5,428 nucleotides of DNA from an uncultured Oribacterium sp. Its GTDB lineage: Bacteria > Bacillota > Clostridia > Lachnospirales > Lachnospiraceae. Position 1 is the stretch's first letter. Each line of letters begins with the position of its first letter. The stretch covers positions 1 to 5,428 of the forward strand of contig CAAGRO010000061.1 of the NCBI GenBank assembly GCA_900772695.1, given 5' to 3'. Position numbers and translations under genes: made by a program. Positions 5,122 to 5,428 of the stretch are shown here, one piece after another. Under the pieces are notes generated by a model. It was not told where the DNA came from and made no database searches. It saw only the letters and a list, made by a program, of their open reading frames with translations.

Positions 5122-5428
5122 GCAGCTCTCGTACCTTCGGGTAGGCGAGCGGTGCGTTTACCGCATCATGATCCTCTGCCGCATACGTCCTGCCATCGGC
5201 AGCGCCCTGGCTCCCCGGCGACGGTATCGCATCCCCTGCGTTTTCTTCGCTGTTCGATGTGCACTTCGCAGTCTCAGCCGCGTCCTCGCTCAAAATCTCC
5301 AGCACCATCGCGTGCACGATCAGCACATACTCCATGATCATCCACTCGAGCTGCAACACCATGTCCCGCAGCGTGCAGCCCGGGATCAGCAGCGTGGCGA
5401 ATGCTTCCGCCACGAGGTAATTCCGGAG
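5045..5428 (-). CDS. fliB: C-terminal part of the same FliB homologue, inverted relative to its 5' part (partial)
   Basis: Read on the minus strand from 5428, the first 16 codons repeat residues 330-345 of the plus-strand FliB protein. The frame then continues with 112 new codons (5380 to 5045) and no stop. These begin GCTLRDMVLQLEWMIMEYVL, a hydrophobic helical stretch fitting the FliB C-terminal region. A low-complexity Ala/Glu/Asp/Ser stretch of about 50 residues follows (roughly codons 31-79), then YPKVRELLILIARMTGYD and a segment ending DSFENP. Past 5045 on the minus strand the frame enters antisense of the gene's own 5' part and is meaningless. The piece is therefore the displaced continuation of the gene at 4009, not a separate gene. 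Confidence 0.85.
5380..5428 (-). repeat. Right 49-bp arm of a perfect inverted repeat, ending at the window edge
   Basis: Exact reverse complement of 4996-5044. Because it stops at the last base of the window, its true length is unknown. It separates nothing recognisable from the inverted segment; its sequence is FliB coding sequence in reverse. Confidence 0.95.

Noticed and set aside
5045..5379. Separate minus-strand gene at the right end
   Set aside because: Its first residues repeat FliB residues 330-345 and the rest continues that protein, so it is the displaced end of the same gene.
4996..5428. Insertion sequence or transposon ends as the source of the inverted repeat
   Set aside because: Both arms are FliB coding sequence, there is no transposase, and no target duplication can be seen.

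Overview
The window is moderately GC-rich bacterial DNA that looks like a Gram-positive anaerobe of the Firmicutes, most likely Lachnospiraceae or a close relative. The reasons are strong AGGAGG ribosome sites, a lipoprotein signal followed by an Ala/Thr/Glu linker (C-SSGKPAETTAAATEAA), a tandem FMN-binding flavin reductase, and a FliB-family methylase. The family-level guess is inference; there is no rRNA or phylogenetic marker.

Layout. Positions 1-121 hold a minus-strand fragment that may be the start of a divergent gene (weak). Positions 125-272 are a regulatory region with a perfect 16-bp palindrome overlapping the -35 of a promoter. Positions 273-2822 encode an 849-residue surface lipoprotein with two FMN-binding domains and an FAD-dependent fumarate-reductase-like catalytic module, probably a terminal reductase of extracytosolic flavin-based respiration. 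Positions 2823-3010 are an unusually structured 3' region: two diverged 66-bp units, each with a hairpin, then a strong terminator. A new promoter overlaps the terminator tail and reads through a roughly 120-base leader (hairpin, repeated ribosome-site element, 14-bp palindrome, possible 11-codon leader peptide) into a double-zinc-ribbon membrane protein (3168-3869), which ends at its own terminator (3891-3930). From 4009 a flagellin lysine-N-methylase (FliB) homologue begins.

The right end is abnormal. The FliB reading frame is sound to codon 345 (5043) and then breaks. Its proper continuation (112 more codons) lies on the minus strand from 5380 down to 5045. The 335-bp inverted segment is bounded by perfect 49-bp inverted copies (4996-5044 and 5380-5428), the right one ending exactly at the window edge. 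A fold-back amplification or assembly artefact at a contig end is the most economical explanation; a real invertible segment is possible but less likely.

The three main genes appear to be separate transcription units on the plus strand, each with its own promoter-like sequence or terminator, so they need not work together. The clearest biology is the reductase: a membrane-anchored enzyme predicted to take electrons through covalently bound FMN and reduce an unsaturated organic acid. It keeps the catalytic Arg and His residues of the family, but Met replaces the fumarate-binding His, so the substrate may not be fumarate. I see no clear evidence of a wholly new system. The best leads are the reductase's substrate, the covarying hairpin pair after it, and the inverted fliB end.
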